Source: Clostridia bacterium (lineage in GTDB: Bacteria; Bacillota; Clostridia; Christensenellales; Aristaeellaceae). Taken from it: a DNA stretch of 64,000 bases. The position numbers and the translations under genes were made by a program. The stretch spans positions 124,001-188,000 of the forward strand of contig JAFUDS010000005.1 of assembly GCA_017464305.1 (NCBI GenBank), read 5' to 3'. Below, one piece after another: positions 50,519 to 59,181 of the stretch. The notes beneath the pieces are model-generated. The model saw nothing but the letters and a program-made list of their open reading frames with translations. It did no database searches and was not told the origin of the DNA. How positions within the stretch are numbered: the first letter of the stretch is position 1; every line of letters begins with the position of its first letter.

Positions 50519-52381
50519 CTATGCCAGCACTGTTTCCTCCGGTTGAGCGTTCAAAATCCTCATAAACTCCTCCCCCGTGATGGTTTCCTGCTTCAGCAGG
50601 AACGCCGCCAGCTCGTGGAGCTTTGCCTCATTTTCCCGCAGAATCTGGTCCGCCTTGCTCCGGGCCTGCTTCACCAGGCTCACCACCTGATCGTCGATCT
50701 TCTCGGAATAGGCCGGGCTGCAGGCCAGGGAGGTATCCCCGCCCAGATACTGATTGGTCACCGTTTCCATAGCGACCATGCCAAATTCGCCCATTCCGTA
50801 TCGGGTAATCATCCCCCGAGCCAGCTTGGTAGCCTTCTCGATGTCGTTGGAGGCGCCAGTGGTAATAGAATGGAAGATCAGCTGCTCCGCCGCCTGGCCC
50901 CCTGTCAGGGTGACGATCTTGTTCAGCAGCTCCTCCCGGCTCATCAGGTAATGCTCATCCTCGTCCACCTGCATGGTATATCCCAGGGCGCCGGAGGTCC
51001 GGGGGATGATGGTAATCTTCGTCACCGGAGCGGAATGAGTCTGCATAGCCGCCACCAGGGCATGGCCGATCTCATGGTAGGATACGATTCGCTTCTCATT
51101 CTCAGACATTACGGCGTTCTTCCGCTGATAGCCGGCGATGACCGTCTCCACGCTTTCCATCAGGTCTCCCTGGCTGACCTCGCTGCGTCCCAGCCGAACC
51201 GCCCGCAGAGCTGCCTCGTTGATGATGTTGGCCAAGTCCGCGCCGGAAGCGCCGGAGGTGGCCCGGGCGATCTCCTTCAGATCGATGCCGCTTTCGCATT
51301 TCACGTTCTTCGCGTGCACCCGCAGAATCGCCTCCCGGCCCTGCAGGTCCGGCAGCTCCACCGGCACCCGCCGGTCAAAGCGCCCCGGCCGCAGCAGGGC
51401 AGGATCCAGGCTCTCCGGCCGGTTGGTGGCCGCCAGAATCACCACGCCCTTCTTGCCGTCGAAGCCGTCCATCTCCGTCAGCAGCTGGTTCAAGGTCTGC
51501 TCCCGCTCGTCGTTGCCGCCGATGGCGCCGGCCCCGTCCCGCTTCTTGCCGATGGTATCAATTTCGTCGATAAACACAATGCAGGGCGCCTTTTCATTGG
51601 CCTGCTTGAACAGATCCCGCACCTTGGCGGCGCCCATGCCCACGAACATCTCCACAAATTCCGATCCGGAGATGGAGAAGAAGGGCACCTTCGCCTCCCC
51701 GGCCACCGCCTTGGCCAGCAGGGTCTTGCCCGTGCCGGGAGGGCCCACCAGCAGTGCCCCCTTGGGCAGCTTCGCGCCGATGCCGGCGTACTTGTCCGGA
51801 TGCTCCAGGAAGTCCACGATTTCCTTCAAGGCATCCTTGGCCTCTTCCTCCCCCGCCACGTCCGCAAAGGTGACGCCGGTTTCCTTGTCCGCCACGATCT
51901 TGGCGTTGGCCTTGCCGAAGGACAGGGCGTTCATGCCCCCGCCCATGCGCTTTGTCAGCTGGTTGCTCAGCAGATGGCCCAGGCCCCAGAAGATGGCGAT
52001 GGGCAAAATCCAGCTGAACACGAAGGACAGCAGGGTGTTATTCTGGGTCGGAATCGACGCGCTGAAACGAACCCCCGCGTTTTGCAGCCGGGTGATCAGC
52101 CCGTCATCCGGGAAAACCGCCGTCTTGTACAACTCCTCCTGCCCCTGGTCGTTGGTGGCCACAAAGATGATCTGGTCCGCCTCCTGCTCCAGGGAAACCT
52201 CGCTGACCCGGCCCGCGTCCACCCAGGTCAGAAAATCGCTGTATCCGACCACCTGAATTTGCCGCGCCATCATCGTAGGAAAGATGAAGGCGTTCAGCAG
52301 CAGCACGATCGTCGTTACGATCACCACATAGAAGATCAACGGCCTTTTCGCGTTGTGATCTCCATCATTGTTTTCAAACAT
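50519..52381 (-). CDS. ftsH: ATP-dependent zinc metalloprotease FtsH
   Basis: 620 residues. Two membrane helices (about 15-35 and 118-138) flank an outside loop. The AAA module has [13 protein letters not shown] near 213, [14 protein letters not shown] near 271 and [17 protein letters not shown] near 331. The protease has the zinc motif HEIGH, where most have HEAGH, and the third ligand in [21 protein letters not shown]. It degrades membrane and regulatory proteins. A good ribosome site (AGGAGAGG) precedes the ATG. It is not next to tilS-hpt as in Bacillus. Confidence 0.97.
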   Translation of the reverse strand: MFENNDGDHNAKRPLIFYVVIVTTIVLLLNAFIFPTMMARQIQVVGYSDFLTWVDAGRVSEVSLEQEADQIIFVATNDQGQEELYKTAVFPDDGLITRLQNAGVRFSASIPTQNNTLLSFVFSWILPIAIFWGLGHLLSNQLTKRMGGGMNALSFGKANAKIVADKETGVTFADVAGEEEAKDALKEIVDFLEHPDKYAGIGAKLPKGALLVGPPGTGKTLLAKAVAGEAKVPFFSISGSEFVEMFVGMGAAKVRDLFKQANEKAPCIVFIDEIDTIGKKRDGAGAIGGNDEREQTLNQLLTEMDGFDGKKGVVILAATNRPESLDPALLRPGRFDRRVPVELPDLQGREAILRVHAKNVKCESGIDLKEIARATSGASGADLANIINEAALRAVRLGRSEVSQGDLMESVETVIAGYQRKNAVMSENEKRIVSYHEIGHALVAAMQTHSAPVTKITIIPRTSGALGYTMQVDEDEHYLMSREELLNKIVTLTGGQAAEQLIFHSITTGASNDIEKATKLARGMITRYGMGEFGMVAMETVTNQYLGGDTSLACSPAYSEKIDDQVVSLVKQARSKADQILRENEAKLHELAAFLLKQETITGEEFMRILNAQPEETVLA

Positions 52382-52546
52382 ATGCTTCCTCTCCTGCCCT
52401 CCCTCGTTTCCAATCCTTTTGCGGAAAGGGCATGGGTATTATATCCTGTTTTCCGGGGAAAGAAAAGTCAATTTGACTATCTTTCACCAAATGTTCATCT
52501 TTCGCACCCCTTCGGGGGAAGAGGCTTTCGCCAAGGTTTTCTCTCG

Positions 52547-52580
52547 AAAAAACCGGAGAGAAGAACAGGCTTCTCTCCGG
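52547..52580 (-). terminator. terminator of the DtxR-family gene
   Basis: CCGGAGAGAAG (52553-52563) and CTTCTCTCCGG (52570-52580) form a perfect 11-bp stem with a 6-nt loop. On the minus strand six T follow. Confidence 0.9.
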
Positions 52581-52593
52581 CTCATCCCATCGA

Positions 52594-52956
52594 TCACTTC
52601 AGCTTCTTTTCGCAGGCCTTCAGCGCCGCGAAGGTCTCGTCGCTGATGACATGCTCAATGCGGCAGGCATCCTCCGTGGCGTTCTCCTCGGAAACCCCCA
52701 GCTTCTTGAACAGACTGCTCAGCACCTGATGGCGCTCATAGATCTTTTCCGCGATGGCCTGCCCCTTCTCGGTGAAGGCCAGGTTTCCATCCTCCTCCAC
52801 GATGATGCAGTCATCCTCCCGCAGCTTGGCCATGCCCCGGCTGACCGAGGGGCGGGAAAGCTCCATCTCCTCCGCCACATCGATGGCCCGCACGGTGTGC
52901 TTTTTCTTCTTCAGGACCAGAATGGTCTCCAGGTACATCTCGCCGGATTCGCGCAT
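52594..52956 (-). CDS. DtxR/MntR-family metal-dependent regulator
   Basis: 120 residues. The winged helix reads MYLETILVLKKKKHTVRAID, then VAEEMELSRPSVSRGMAKLR near 26. The dimer/metal half has KIYERHQVLSSLFKKLGVSE near 71 and EDACRIEHVISDETFAALKA near 94, matching the family metal-site helices. It lacks the C-terminal SH3 domain of DtxR, so it is the short MntR-like form. It probably represses Mn or Fe uptake genes, none of which are nearby. The ribosome site GGAAGGAG is 11 bp upstream. Confidence 0.9.
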   Translation of the reverse strand: MRESGEMYLETILVLKKKKHTVRAIDVAEEMELSRPSVSRGMAKLREDDCIIVEEDGNLAFTEKGQAIAEKIYERHQVLSSLFKKLGVSEENATEDACRIEHVISDETFAALKACEKKLK

Positions 52957-52998
52957 GATGATTCACGCTCCTTCCAGATTTCGCTCTACTTCTCTCGA

Positions 52999-53037
52999 GT
53001 TGGCGTCATTATACTTTGTTTTTCTCTTTGACGCAAC
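52999..53037 (-). promoter_or_regulatory. promoter of the DtxR-family gene with flanking dyad
   Basis: On the minus strand TTGCGT (53031-53036) and TATAAT (53008-53013) are 17 bp apart. GTTGGCGTCA (52999-53008) and TGACGCAAC (53029-53037) form an inverted repeat with one extra base, bracketing the spacer. An autoregulatory operator is possible. Confidence 0.6.
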
Positions 53038-53046
53038 GTATTTTTT

Positions 53047-53218
53047 CTGTTCAGTCGTGCGAAGGGATGTTTCACTCAGGGGCCCTTGGAGGACGTCGGT
53101 ACTTAGCGGGTGGCAAGGGTGCTTGCGCCCGAAGGCAGCCGCTTTGTACCGCTACGTCCGGAACGGAGGCGCGAGCCGTGCCCCGGAGGGTAACTCCCGC
53201 GCGCATACGACTGGACAG
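53047..53218 (-). repeat. dispersed intergenic element, copy 3 (reversed)
   Basis: Read left to right it starts GCGAAGGGATGTTTCACTCA and ends GTAACTCCCGCGCGCAT. Flanks CTGTTCAGTCGT (53047-53058) and ACGACTGGACAG (53207-53218) pair over 12 positions with a single G-T wobble. It is the shortest, most compact copy, without inserted palindromes. It lies between glpK and the DtxR-family gene, 8 bp from the glpK stop. Confidence 0.85.
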
Positions 53219-53225
53219 CTATCTC

Positions 53226-54716
53226 CTAATGTTCAATCCACCCCATTGCCCGATCTACTGCCTTATGCCATCCCCGCAGGTTCAGCAGGCGGGTCGCTTC
53301 ATCCATTCGGGGCGCAAACTCCAAATCCTTCTGCCACAGGCTGGCCAGCTCCTCCGTGCCGCTATACAGCCCGCAGCCCAGCCCCGCCAGCAGCGCTGCT
53401 CCCAGGGCGGTGGTTTCCAGCACCTGTGGCCGGACCACCGGCACGTGGCTGATGTCCGCCTGGAACTGCATCAGGAAGGCATTGGCGCTGGCGCCGCCGT
53501 CCACCTGCAGTCGCTCCGGCTTCCGACCGGAATCCTTGATCATGGCCTGCATCAGATCCTCGCTCTGGTAGGCAATAGCCTCCAGCGCCGCCCGCACGAT
53601 ATGGGCCCGGCCCGTGCCCCGGGTCATGCCCACCAGGGTCCCCCGGGAATACATGTCCCACCAGGGAGCCCCCAGCCCCGTCATGGCGGGCACCAGATAA
53701 ACCCCGCCGGTACTCTGGACGCTCTCCGCCAGGCCCTCGCTCTCGGAGGCCCGGGTGATCATCTTCATCTCATCCCGCAGCCACTGGATGGTGGCGCCCC
53801 CCATAAACACGCTGCCCTCCAGGGCATAGGTGGGCTTGCCGCCGATGCGCCAGGCCATGGTGGTCAAAAGGCCGTTCTGGCTCTGCACCGGCTGATCCCC
53901 GGTGTTCATCAGCATGAAGCATCCCGTGCCATAGGTGTTCTTCACATCCCCCACCTGCCAGCAGGCCTGGCCGAAGAGGCTGGCGTGCTGATCACCGGCC
54001 ATGCCGGTGACCGGGATGGGGCGGCCCAAAATCGCCGGATCCAGCGTGCCGATGAACCCGGAAGAATCCACCACCTGGGGCAGGCAGGCCCGGGGAATCC
54101 CCAGCAGCTTCAGCAGCTCCTCGTCCCAGTCCTGGGTTTTCAGGTTAAACAGCATGGTCCGTCCGGCGTTGGTGGCATCCGTCACATGGGGCCGGCCCGT
54201 CAGCAGATTCCAGCACAGAAAGCTGTCCACCGTACCGAAGCAAAGCTCCCCTTTCTCCGCCCGGTCGTGCAGCTGATAATAGTCCAGCATCCATTTCAGC
54301 TTCGTGCCAGAAAAATACGCATCCGGAATCAGGCCCGTTTTTTCCCGAATCATGTCCCCCTGCCCCGCGGCCACCAGATCCTCCACGATCTGCGCGGTAC
54401 GCCGGCATTGCCAGACGATGGCGTTGCCCACGCACTTCCCCGTCTGCCGATCCCACAGGAAGGTGGTTTCCCGCTGGTTGGTAATGCCGATGGCGGCGAT
54501 GTCTCCCACGTCCACCCCACTGAGATGCACCGCTTCCTTCAGCGCGGTGATCTGGGTGTCCAGGATATCCTCCGGGTCATGCTCCACCCAGCCGGGGTGG
54601 GGGTAGTGCTGCGGAAATTCCACCGCGTGGGAGGCCACGATGACCCCCTCCGCACTGAAGACGATGGCCCGGGAACTGGTGGTTCCCTGGTCCAGCGCAA
54701 CCAAATACTTCGCCAT
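53226..54716 (-). CDS. glpK: glycerol kinase
   Basis: 496 residues from the ATG at 54716 (CGGAGGAAAC upstream). It begins MAKYLVALDQGTTSSRAIVF. FGGY-family motifs are WVEHDPEDILDTQ near 55, ITNQRETTFLWDRQTGK near 79, TYGTGCFMLMNTG near 267 and the ATP-site LQVDGGASANAFLMQFQADI near 406. It phosphorylates glycerol to glycerol 3-phosphate. No glpF or glpD is adjacent. Dispersed elements lie on both sides (copies 3 and 4). Confidence 0.97.
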   Translation of the reverse strand: MAKYLVALDQGTTSSRAIVFSAEGVIVASHAVEFPQHYPHPGWVEHDPEDILDTQITALKEAVHLSGVDVGDIAAIGITNQRETTFLWDRQTGKCVGNAIVWQCRRTAQIVEDLVAAGQGDMIREKTGLIPDAYFSGTKLKWMLDYYQLHDRAEKGELCFGTVDSFLCWNLLTGRPHVTDATNAGRTMLFNLKTQDWDEELLKLLGIPRACLPQVVDSSGFIGTLDPAILGRPIPVTGMAGDQHASLFGQACWQVGDVKNTYGTGCFMLMNTGDQPVQSQNGLLTTMAWRIGGKPTYALEGSVFMGGATIQWLRDEMKMITRASESEGLAESVQSTGGVYLVPAMTGLGAPWWDMYSRGTLVGMTRGTGRAHIVRAALEAIAYQSEDLMQAMIKDSGRKPERLQVDGGASANAFLMQFQADISHVPVVRPQVLETTALGAALLAGLGCGLYSGTEELASLWQKDLEFAPRMDEATRLLNLRGWHKAVDRAMGWIEH

Positions 54717-54751
54717 GTTGTTTCCTCCGATCTGCAAAATAAGCAAACTCC

Positions 54752-54943
54752 GCGTGCGCGCGGGAGTTCCCCTCCGGGGCACGCTCTCTTACCGCAACCT
54801 CAATGGTCGCGACTCCCCACAGGGGAGCTCGCTTCCTTTCGGTTGACCTCACCTCTGGCGAAATTTCCGCCACTGGCGGTCGCCAGAGGTTCGCCCGTTC
54901 CAGACGTCCAAGGGCCCCTGAGTGAAACATCCCTTCGCACGCC
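54752..54943 (+). repeat. dispersed intergenic element, copy 4, with nested repeat
   Basis: The ends match the family (TGCGCGCGGGAGTTCCCCTC at 54755; GGGCCCCTGAGTGAAACATC, then CCTTCGCAC, at the right). The centre is replaced by a family-B repeat (54806-54889), also found alone at 41532-41607. The closing stem is only about 4 bp (GCGT/ACGC). It lies between the beta-propeller gene stop and glpK. Confidence 0.8.
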
Positions 54944-54956
54944 TAATCAATTTCCA

Positions 54957-57911
54957 TTACTCAATCCGAATCCCATAAATATTATTCTTGTTCTTCTCCG
55001 TGGTGCCGATCACCATCATGCTGTCGAACACCGCCGGGCTGGCTTCGATGGTGCCGTCGATCTGCAGGGCGGCCCGCTCCTGGCCCGTTACGCCGTCCAG
55101 CATCAGGATGCTGCCATCCCCAGCGCATTGAATGATGGCTCCGTTGCCTGCTTCGTCATACACCGCCACGGGGGAGGAATATCCCCGGCCGCTGAGCCCC
55201 CGGGCCCAGACCACTTCGCCGTCCGCCTTGCGCAGGCAGATCAGGGCCGCGGTTTCGCTGCCCAGGCCCAGCTGTTCCTGGCCCGCGTCGCTCAGGTTGT
55301 TCACCGTGTAGTACACATATTCACTCAGGCCGTTCTGCCCCACCACCGGGGAAGCCCGGAATCCGCTAATGGTCTTGTTTTTCGTATCCTTCTTGACCCC
55401 GAAGGCCGCGGTCCACCTCTCCTCCCCCGTCAGGGCGTCGAAGCACTTGATCTCCGCGTCCCCCTTCTTGCGGGTGGCCAGCTCCGTGGCGGTATAGAGA
55501 TCCAGGCCATCCTCCCCATGCCAATCCAGGGCCGGGGTAGATTCCACCGTGTCTCCCAGGGAAACCGCCCATACCGGGGTCAGGCTGTTGGTATCCACGC
55601 ACCGCAGGAAGCCGCCCACATCCGCGTAGTACACATACCGATCGTACATGGCGATGGAAGCTTCCACCGCCGTGGAGGCTTCCTTTTCCCCTTTGGCCTT
55701 GCTTTTCATGACCACGGTGCTGGGGCTCTGGGTATAGGTGCCCGCGTTGTAGTCGAATTCCGAATTCAGGTTGATCAAATAAAGCATGCCGTTGGTGCCC
55801 GCTGTGATCATGCATCCCGTGGTCCGGTCGATGAGGGCGGAGGTTTCGAAGGAGCCCACCGTGTTGTAGGGCCGGTTGTTCTTCCCGTCCAGCCCGTCGA
55901 TGAGGCTCAGCTCCTTCAGCATGTATAGGTTATATTGCCGCAGGCCGATGGTACCCTGCTTGCCCGCCATCTTCCGGGCGAACTGGCCCACCGTCATGTA
56001 AGGCGCGCCGCCGGGATGCACGCTGGGGCTGGCCTTCATGGGGAAGCCCAGCTTGATGGAATTCCGGGTGGCGGAGCCATCGGACAGGTCCAGGAAATAG
56101 ATGCGCCCATCCAGGCCGCCGACGATAACCTCCTTCAAGCCGGATTTCTCCTTCTTGGAGTCGTACATCTCGCTCTGTTCCCGAACCTCTTTGCTCCATT
56201 TCACGATGGCGGGTTGGCCCACCCAGCCGATGCCATAATAGGTCTGGCTGGCGCCCTTGATGCTGCCCGCCTCCGCGGTCCAAGCCATCTCCAGGCTGTC
56301 CATGCCCTTCACCGTGCCCACCGCCGCGTTCTGGCGGAAGGCATCGTTCCGGAAGGTCAGGACGCCGATCTTCTGCTTGGTATATTCTCCCAGGGTCGGC
56401 ATATGGATCTTTTCCTTGTCCGACCGGGCATATTCCACCACCTTCTTGGTGCCGTTATAAACCACCGTGGTGGCGATGAGGGAGGGATCTGCGTTCTCCC
56501 CAGCGCTGGCGGTCAGCAGTCGCCGCTCCAGCGTGGGTTCCTCCGCCGTGGTAGCCGCGGGCTCCGCCGTCGGCAGCGTCTCCGCGATGGTCGCCGTTTC
56601 TTCCTCGGATTGGCTCGCCGCTTCGATCGCTTCTGTCTCTTCCTCTTCGGTCTTGCTTTCTATGTCCTCCCACTGTTCCTGGGCGGTAAAAGGCGCGGCG
56701 TCCTCCTCCGCTGCATCATCTGTCTCTTCCGTGTCCCATGTATCCCCAGGATCATCCGGGTCCAGCGCGCCAATGGCATCCTCTCCCAGGCCTTCCTTCT
56801 CCGCGTCCAGCTCCTCTTCCTCCAGCGGCTCCTCCTCCGGGCTCGGCACGGCCGTCGGCGTCGGCGTAGCGGTGGGAACCGGCGTCGCCGTGGGCGCTTC
56901 CGTCATAAAGGCCACCGGCAGCTCCGTCACCTCCGGCTCCGGCGTCGGCCGCAGGGTCAGGGCAACCTGCACCCGGGCCTCCGTGTCCATCCATTGATCC
57001 TGGGCCAGGGTCTGCAGCCGAACCTCGCCTATATAGGCCTCCTCTGCGTACCAGCTCATGGCCCAGCGGATCTCCTCCTCCGCCTCCACCACGTTCTCCT
57101 CGCAGGGCAGCACATTTCCGTTTTCATCCAGCAGGCGCACATCCGCCACGCCCTTGCCCGTCACCGCCAGGAAATCCACATAACCCGGCGCTTCCCGGCC
57201 GCTGTTTTCCGCCAAAGAGAGGGATATATTCACCGGCGCGGGGGTCGGCGCCCCGCCCAGCATGCCGATCACATTCTGCCGCAGGCCGCCAAGGGCGCTA
57301 TCCTCCGGCATCACCAGCATCGCCACCAGGCAGGCCACGATCACCAGCAGCACCACTACCAGCACCTTGAGCCCCTTATGGCCGCGGCCTCCGTCCGTCT
57401 TTTTCTCCGCGATCACCGGTCGCCCGACGTATCTGCTGTCCTGCCCCCGGGCACTCTCCGCCCCGGGATAGGCCATCCGCTGACGGTTCTGGCTTTCCTC
57501 CGCCAGCCGGGCCCGGCCATTCTCGCTCATTCGGGCCCGCTGGGTGGCGTCCATGCCCATGCGCCCAGCGGGGTACCCCACCCGTTCCGTGGGGGCGCTC
57601 CCCTGCCGGGGCCGGGCCTCGCCTGTCAGCGCCCGCGCTGGTTGAATCATGGTCCGCCCCATGTCCTCCTGGGCCGCGGCCTGCCGCTGGCGGTAGCGAT
57701 TCGCCACCTCTCGGGCGGTTTCGCTGCTGGAGCTCAAGGCCGGCTGCGCCGTGTAATTTGGCGCGGCATGCTCCCCGCTGTCCTCCGCGTATTTTTCCGC
57801 CCGCCTTCTCCGCCGGGGCGCTTCCTCCGTCGCGGCTGTTTCCGCGGGCTGGCTGTTCTTATTCTCTTCCACAGGCGCGCTGGCCTGCAGCTTTTCTTCT
57901 CTTTCGCTCAA
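54957..57911 (-). CDS. membrane-anchored PQQ-like beta-propeller protein
   Basis: 984 residues from TTG at 57911 (AGGAG 8 bp upstream; no ATG has a ribosome site). The first 180 residues are cytoplasmic, rich in Arg, Gln and Ala. One helix follows (about 180-201, VLVVVLLVIVACLVAMLVM). Then comes an immunoglobulin-like stretch, a Thr/Pro linker (TATPVPTATPTPTAVPSP) and a very acidic segment (EEEPLEEEELDAEKEG). The last 450 residues contain repeated strands such as VIVGGLDGRIYFLDLSDG and YYADVGGFLRCVDTNSL, which look like PQQ/BamB propeller blades. It may scaffold or sense something at the outer face. It has its own promoter. Confidence 0.75.
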   Translation of the reverse strand: MSEREEKLQASAPVEENKNSQPAETAATEEAPRRRRRAEKYAEDSGEHAAPNYTAQPALSSSSETAREVANRYRQRQAAAQEDMGRTMIQPARALTGEARPRQGSAPTERVGYPAGRMGMDATQRARMSENGRARLAEESQNRQRMAYPGAESARGQDSRYVGRPVIAEKKTDGGRGHKGLKVLVVVLLVIVACLVAMLVMPEDSALGGLRQNVIGMLGGAPTPAPVNISLSLAENSGREAPGYVDFLAVTGKGVADVRLLDENGNVLPCEENVVEAEEEIRWAMSWYAEEAYIGEVRLQTLAQDQWMDTEARVQVALTLRPTPEPEVTELPVAFMTEAPTATPVPTATPTPTAVPSPEEEPLEEEELDAEKEGLGEDAIGALDPDDPGDTWDTEETDDAAEEDAAPFTAQEQWEDIESKTEEEETEAIEAASQSEEETATIAETLPTAEPAATTAEEPTLERRLLTASAGENADPSLIATTVVYNGTKKVVEYARSDKEKIHMPTLGEYTKQKIGVLTFRNDAFRQNAAVGTVKGMDSLEMAWTAEAGSIKGASQTYYGIGWVGQPAIVKWSKEVREQSEMYDSKKEKSGLKEVIVGGLDGRIYFLDLSDGSATRNSIKLGFPMKASPSVHPGGAPYMTVGQFARKMAGKQGTIGLRQYNLYMLKELSLIDGLDGKNNRPYNTVGSFETSALIDRTTGCMITAGTNGMLYLINLNSEFDYNAGTYTQSPSTVVMKSKAKGEKEASTAVEASIAMYDRYVYYADVGGFLRCVDTNSLTPVWAVSLGDTVESTPALDWHGEDGLDLYTATELATRKKGDAEIKCFDALTGEERWTAAFGVKKDTKNKTISGFRASPVVGQNGLSEYVYYTVNNLSDAGQEQLGLGSETAALICLRKADGEVVWARGLSGRGYSSPVAVYDEAGNGAIIQCAGDGSILMLDGVTGQERAALQIDGTIEASPAVFDSMMVIGTTEKNKNNIYGIRIE

Positions 57912-57970
57912 GGTTCCGTCTCCTTCTATCTTTCCTCTGCTATGCAAAAACATTCCTCTACGCCGATTTT

Positions 57971-57999
57971 ATTATATACCCAAATCGTCCCCCTCACAA
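57971..57999 (-). promoter_or_regulatory. promoter of the beta-propeller gene
   Basis: On the minus strand TTGTGA (57994-57999) and TATAAT (57971-57976) are 17 bp apart, about 60 bp upstream of the TTG start. Confidence 0.65.
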
Positions 58000-58023
58000 G
58001 TCCGTTTCTTTCCCGGCAATCCC

Positions 58024-58052
58024 TTGCTCCCCCGGGAATGGATGGGTATAAT
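58024..58052 (+). promoter_or_regulatory. candidate promoter of the radical SAM gene
   Basis: TTGCTC (58024-58029) and TATAAT (58047-58052) are 17 bp apart, 55 bp upstream of the radical SAM start. The -35 box is weak, so a regulator may be needed. It is divergent from the beta-propeller promoter. Confidence 0.5.
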
Positions 58053-58107
58053 ACCTCCATGTCGTTTCGCCGCGCTTCGCTTTTTCCCAGCGATGGCGGA
58101 GCATTAA

Positions 58108-58998
58108 ATGAGAGGAGCCCTGTTCTTGATCTGTACCCTATGTCCCCGGCGCTGCGGGAAGGATCGCAGCCTCCAGCCCGGCTTTTGCGGCCTGGGGGAG
58201 CAAATGCTCATCGCCCGCATCGCGCCCCATCTGTGGGAGGAGCCGCCCATCTCCGGAAAGCGGGGCACCGGCGCCGTGTTCTTCTCCGGCTGCACCCTCC
58301 GCTGCGCCTATTGCCAAAATGGGGATATTTCCCATCGGAACCAAGGCCAACCCTTTACGCCCCGGCAGCTGGCGGACAGCCTGCAACGCCTGGAGGAGAT
58401 GGGCATGCAGTCCATCTCCTTCATCACCGCCACCCCCTTCCTGCCCCAGATTTTAGAGGCGCTGGAATGCTATCGCCCCGCCCTGCCCCTGGTGTGGAAC
58501 AGCTCTGGATACGAGCGGTTGGAAACCCTGCGGCGCCTGGAGGGCGTCATAGACGTCTATCTCCCGGACCTGAAGCACTATTCCTCCCGGATGGGCGCCC
58601 TCTGCGCCAAGGCTCCAGATTATTTTGATATCGCCTCCGCCGCCCTCCAGGAGATGTGCCGCCAAACAGGAGTACCGATATATAACGAGGAGGGGATCAT
58701 GACCCGGGGCACCTTGATTCGACATCTGATCCTGCCCTCTCTCACCGGGGAAAGCCTGAAGCTGCTCACCTGGGTGAAGGATACCCTGCCTCCGGGCACC
58801 CCCGTCAGCCTCATGCGCCAATATATCCCCTACAACGGGGTGTCGATTCCGGGGTTAGATCGCCGGGTGACGGAGAAGGAGTACCGCCGGGTGCGGGACC
58901 ACATGCTGGCCCTGGATCTCCCCGGCTTTCTGCAGGAGCCGGAGGCTGCCGACCCCAATTTCGTCCCCGTCTTTAACCAGCCAGAGAGTTTTGTATGA
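58108..58998 (+). CDS. radical SAM protein, PFL-activase-like
   Basis: 296 residues. The 4Fe-4S/SAM motif C-x3-C-x2-C is seen in FSGCTLRCAYCQNGD near 58. An N-terminal cysteine set (CTLCPRRCGKDR near 9, GFCGLGEQ near 25) resembles the auxiliary part of the PflA-like subgroup often annotated as putative pyruvate formate-lyase activating enzyme. Later blocks are SISFITATPFLPQI near 101, DVYLPDLKHYSS near 147 and MRQYIPYNG near 245. Its target is unknown; no glycyl radical enzyme is next to it. Confidence 0.88.
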   Translation: MRGALFLICTLCPRRCGKDRSLQPGFCGLGEQMLIARIAPHLWEEPPISGKRGTGAVFFSGCTLRCAYCQNGDISHRNQGQPFTPRQLADSLQRLEEMGMQSISFITATPFLPQILEALECYRPALPLVWNSSGYERLETLRRLEGVIDVYLPDLKHYSSRMGALCAKAPDYFDIASAALQEMCRQTGVPIYNEEGIMTRGTLIRHLILPSLTGESLKLLTWVKDTLPPGTPVSLMRQYIPYNGVSIPGLDRRVTEKEYRRVRDHMLALDLPGFLQEPEAADPNFVPVFNQPESFV

Positions 58999-59008
58999 AA
59001 TCAAAAAA

Positions 59009-59036
59009 CCCCCAGGAGGTCAGCCGCCTCCTGGGG
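59009..59036 (+). terminator. terminator of the radical SAM gene
   Basis: CCCCAGGAGG and CCTCCTGGGG pair as a 10-bp stem 12 bp past the stop. The T-rich tail is interrupted (TTCTGTGTTTCTTTT). On the other strand six T follow, so it may also serve the opposite direction. Confidence 0.75.
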
Positions 59037-59065
59037 TTCTGTGTTTCTTTTACTCGATATTAAAT

Positions 59066-59127
59066 CTCCCCCGCGAAGCGGGGGAATAAGAAGCACTGAA
59101 CGAAGCTCCCCCGCGGAGCGGGGGAGC
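59066..59127. repeat. pair of GCTCCCCC palindromes
   Basis: CTCCCCCGCGAAGCGGGGGA at 59066-59085 and GCTCCCCCGC-GGA-GCGGGGGAGC at 59105-59127, both followed by GAATAA-type sequence. The second is identical to 27946-27968. They lie in the convergent gap between the radical SAM gene and the E2-like gene. Confidence 0.75.
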
Positions 59128-59181
59128 GAATAAAATCAATCAACAGAACGACGAAAACGCTTTCCTGCTGATTCGAACAAA

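Noticed and set aside
53016-55928. 970-codon open frame on the plus strand
   Set aside because: It runs antisense through glpK and the beta-propeller gene end and through two repeats; the protein is His/Gly/Pro-rich with no domain. High GC opens such frames. glpK on the other strand is certain.
55935-58628. 897-codon open frame on the plus strand
   Set aside because: Antisense to the beta-propeller gene and out of frame with the radical SAM gene; low-complexity Arg/His/Gly composition.
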